Shown here in pieces: positions 61,457-64,000 of a stretch of DNA of 64,000 nt. This DNA comes from an uncultured Pseudothermotoga sp. GTDB taxonomy: Bacteria > Thermotogota > Thermotogae > Thermotogales > DSM-5069. Where the stretch lies: contig CALKJI010000013.1 in NCBI GenBank assembly GCA_937995655.1, positions 1 through 64,000 on the forward strand. The letters run 5' to 3'. How positions within the stretch are numbered: position 1 is the first letter of the stretch; each line of letters begins with the position of its first letter. Position numbers and translations under genes: made by a program. The notes beneath the pieces were generated by a model. That model had not been told where the DNA came from. It searched no databases and saw only the letters and a program-made list of their open reading frames with translations.

Positions 61457-62464
61457 GTGCGAAAAAGATTTCGAGACTTCGGATTGAGTTTTGGCAAATT
61501 ACCTCCCGCAGAAAAGAATCTTATCACAGATGTCGGACAAATAAGAGTCGGACATGTGACACTTTGTTATGACGAGCCGTCAATAGTGAGAACTGGTGTA
61601 ACTGCAGTAGTATTCGAGGATGTTTTCGAAAAACCCTTAACTGCTGCTTGTGCCGTATTAAATGGTTTTGGAAAATCAATTGGGCTGATGCAAATAGAAG
61701 AATTAGGGCAGATACAAACCCCAATAATTTTGACAAACACACTGAGTGTTGGTACGGCTTTTCAAGGTGTAATCAGTTATATGAGCAAGAAGCATAGTTT
61801 TAGAACACTCAACCCAGTTATCTGTGAGTGTAACGATGGTTTTCTAAACGACATCCTTTACCCGTCAGTCAAAGAGGAGTATATTGAACAAGCTATAGAT
61901 TCGGCATCTGAAGAGTTTGAGCTTGGCAGTATTGGTGCAGGCATGGGAATGACCTGCTTTGGTTTCAAAGGAGGTATAGGAAGTTCATCAAGAATTTTGA
62001 AAGACAGTTTCATAATTGGGTCCTTGGTACTTGCGAACTTTGGTAGCTACGAAGACCTCTATATTTTAGGTAAGAAGGCATCAAAGTTCGTGAACCCTGG
62101 TGTAGAGAAGAACCAAGAACAAGGATCTATTATCATACTTATTGCAACCAATATACCGTTAGATTCAAGACAACTCAAAAGACTGGCAAGGCATTCCTTT
62201 CTTGCCTTAGGAATGTTGGGTGCACCGGGATATCACTCAAGTGGTGATCTGTGTATCGCCTTTTCAACAGCAAAAGGTCATACAGAGGAGACAAAAGAGA
62301 ACTTTGATTTATTCTTCAGAGCTGTCGTAGAATGCACCTACGAAGCAATATGTGACGCACTTTTTTGTGCGGAAAGTGTTGAAGGTTTTCTTGGTGTAGC
62401 AAAGGCTATGCCAGTGGAATGGGTGATAGAATCAAGCAGGAGGGATAGTGTTGAAAGATGTTGA
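61457..62464 (+). CDS. DmpA-like P1-family N-terminal-nucleophile aminopeptidase
   Basis: 335 residues. P1 blocks: LITDVGQIRVGHVTL, GVTAVVF, GSIGAGMGMTCFGFKGGIGSSSR, and the autoprocessing Gly223-Ser224 site (EQGSIIILIATNIPLDSRQ), where Ser224 becomes the nucleophile after cleavage; GHTEET follows late. Ochrobactrum DmpA releases N-terminal L-residues and D-Ala amides or esters. GTG start. GGGGTG is the ribosome-binding site. It overlaps lepA by 14 bases. Confidence 0.88.
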   Translation: MRKRFRDFGLSFGKLPPAEKNLITDVGQIRVGHVTLCYDEPSIVRTGVTAVVFEDVFEKPLTAACAVLNGFGKSIGLMQIEELGQIQTPIILTNTLSVGTAFQGVISYMSKKHSFRTLNPVICECNDGFLNDILYPSVKEEYIEQAIDSASEEFELGSIGAGMGMTCFGFKGGIGSSSRILKDSFIIGSLVLANFGSYEDLYILGKKASKFVNPGVEKNQEQGSIIILIATNIPLDSRQLKRLARHSFLALGMLGAPGYHSSGDLCIAFSTAKGHTEETKENFDLFFRAVVECTYEAICDALFCAESVEGFLGVAKAMPVEWVIESSRRDSVERC

Positions 62465-64000
62465 ATTCATAAGAAATATATGTATCATTGCACATATAGA
62501 TCATGGTAAAACCACCTTTGTTGATAGAATCCTTGAGCTCACAAAGAGCGTGGATCCACGCTTGATGCATGAGCAATTTCTCGATCAAATGGATATTGAA
62601 AGAGAACGTGGCATAACTATAAAAGCACAGCCTGTCAAGGTACTTTATGAATATGATGGCAAAGAATATGAAATAAACATCATAGACACTCCGGGACACG
62701 TTGACTTCTCATATGAAGTGAGTCGAAGCATGGCAGCATGTGAAGGTGCGGTGTTGATCGTAGATGCTTCCCAAGGGGTTGAAGCACAAACTGTGGCACA
62801 CACATATTTGGCTATCGATAACGATCTTGATCTTGTTCCAGTTTTGAACAAGATCGATTTACCCAATGCAAATATTGAGGAATCAACAAATGAATTGATT
62901 AGTCTTGTCGGAATAGATCAATCAGAAATTCTGAAAATGAGTGCAAAGACAGGTGAAGGGGTCAAAGAAGTCTTGGATGCCATAATACAAAGAATACGTC
63001 CCCCAAAGGGAGATCCAAAAAAACCTCTCAGAGCTTTGATTTTTGACGCAAAATACGATAAATACCGCGGAGTAATAGTTTATGTGAGGATCTTCGATGG
63101 TACTGTTAGAAAGAATGATAAGATCATTGTTATGTCAACAAATGAACAGTACGAGGTGGTTGAAGTTGGTATCTTCTCACCAGATATGAAGCCAGTCGAT
63201 GAACTTGGCCCCGGCGAAGTTGGTTACATTGTAGCCGGTATAAAAGAAGTGGCGCATGCGAAGGTTGGTGACACCATAACTAGTGCAAAAAATCCCTTGG
63301 ATTTTCCGCTACCTGGTTATAGGGAAGTCAAGCCAATGGTCTATGCAGGGATGTTTCCAGGATTGCCCGAATATTATGAGGAACTAAAGAAATCACTTGA
63401 AAAACTTAAGCTGAACGACTGGGCACTGAGCTTTGAACCGACTCATTCTCCGGCACTTGGTTTTGGCTTCAGATGTGGTTTCTTAGGTCTTTTACACATG
63501 GATATAGTCAGAGAAAGGTTGGAAAGAGAGTTTGAGATGGCGGTGATCTTGACAGCTCCGAACGTTGAGTACAAAGTTCTTCTGAACAACGGGACGACTA
63601 TATTGGTGAATGACCCAGCCAAATTTCCAGATGAAGATGAAATACAAAAGGTCTACGAACCTTTCGTGAAACTTTCAGTGATAACTCCTACAGAGTATGT
63701 CGGAGATATTTTCACGAATCTTCAAAATGAGAGAAGGGCAGTATTGCTCCACACAGAGAATGCCGGAAAGAACAGAGTGGTTATGGAATTCAAGGTACCA
63801 CTTGCCGAGATTATAACAGATTTCTTCGATAAATTGAAAGCGATCAGTAGGGGCTACGCCTCTATGGATTATGAATTTATAGGTTATGAGGAATCGGAGG
63901 TCGTTAAGATATCTATACTGGTCAATAAGGAACCAGTCGATGCTTTGGCTACGATAACTCATCAGAGCAAAGAGTACGCGATAGCAAAGAAACTTGTAGA
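62451..64000 (+). CDS. lepA: Elongation factor 4 (LepA), partial at right edge
   Basis: About 516 of roughly 600 residues are present; the frame leaves the window open. GTPase motifs IAHIDHGKTT, DTPGHVDF, NKIDLP and MSAKTGEG; LepA-specific GFRCGFLGLLHMDI and ISRGYASMDYE. It back-translocates or remodels stalled ribosomes. TTG 62451 has AGGAGGG at six bases; GTG 62448 is the alternative. Overlaps the P1 peptidase stop. Confidence 0.95.
   Translation, partial: MKDVEFIRNICIIAHIDHGKTTFVDRILELTKSVDPRLMHEQFLDQMDIERERGITIKAQPVKVLYEYDGKEYEINIIDTPGHVDFSYEVSRSMAACEGAVLIVDASQGVEAQTVAHTYLAIDNDLDLVPVLNKIDLPNANIEESTNELISLVGIDQSEILKMSAKTGEGVKEVLDAIIQRIRPPKGDPKKPLRALIFDAKYDKYRGVIVYVRIFDGTVRKNDKIIVMSTNEQYEVVEVGIFSPDMKPVDELGPGEVGYIVAGIKEVAHAKVGDTITSAKNPLDFPLPGYREVKPMVYAGMFPGLPEYYEELKKSLEKLKLNDWALSFEPTHSPALGFGFRCGFLGLLHMDIVRERLEREFEMAVILTAPNVEYKVLLNNGTTILVNDPAKFPDEDEIQKVYEPFVKLSVITPTEYVGDIFTNLQNERRAVLLHTENAGKNRVVMEFKVPLAEIITDFFDKLKAISRGYASMDYEFIGYEESEVVKISILVNKEPVDALATITHQSKEYAIAKKLV

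Overview
The window is a dense, AT-leaning bacterial chromosome segment that reads as Thermotogota, most likely a Pseudothermotoga close to P. lettingae. This is an inference from gene content: strong AGA/ATA codon use, short intergenic gaps, many ABC importers, an SLH-anchored solute-binding protein, Thermotoga-type dipeptide epimerase and hybrid-cluster protein, and a cobinamide-salvage operon of the kind described for 'Thermotoga lettingae'. No rRNA, tRNA, CRISPR array or intact insertion sequence was seen.

Layout. 1-4260: end of a chemoreceptor, then a minus-strand cobamide salvage/remodelling operon (cobT-cobU-cbiR-like-cobS, then cobO) behind a cobalamin riboswitch and terminator. 4617-9680: a nucleoside deaminase, a split lysine exporter (two overlapping genes), a left-handed beta-helix acyltransferase, and a chemoreceptor with a C-terminal zinc-binding CZB domain. 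10081-16167: a single-promoter operon with a PotABCD-like ABC importer fused to purine salvage (nucleoside phosphorylase, adenine deaminase). 16205-19962: a decaying region with a frameshifted surface lipoprotein, a TPR protein and several gene remnants. 20038-39792: a large peptide-scavenging island with transglutaminase-like protein, L-Ala-D/L-Glu epimerase, amidase, a Dpp-type oligopeptide importer with SLH-tethered binding protein, M14 carboxypeptidase, agmatinase-family protein, N-acyl-D-amino acid deacylase, C26 gamma-glutamyl hydrolase, M55 D-aminopeptidase and a TAXI-TRAP transporter. Together these would suit import and dismantling of D-amino-acid-containing (murein-like) peptides down to amino acids such as glutamate. 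A helicase-WYL pseudogene sits inside it.

39878-49290: EF-hand/RTX-like protein, a lipoprotein/beta-barrel pair, M18 aminopeptidase, alkaline phosphatase, a NifX-like/PadR/Cys-rich mini-operon with an operator inside its promoter, a short flagellin and a hybrid-cluster protein. 49335-57045: a GntR-controlled operon (perfect sigma-A promoter overlapped by a 22-bp palindrome) with ROK kinase, SIS protein, GH42-like glycosidase and a sugar ABC importer, suggesting amino-sugar oligosaccharide use. 57084-64000: a metal-ligand-deficient M24-fold protein coupled to an SDH-type serine protease, a class A PBP, Ogt, a DmpA-like P1 peptidase and the start of lepA.

Notable is the number of coding fossils in the gaps (16205, 18271, 19296, 31226, 36271 and weaker ones), so recent gene loss has shaped the region. 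All functional calls rest on reading motifs by eye; no database search was run.
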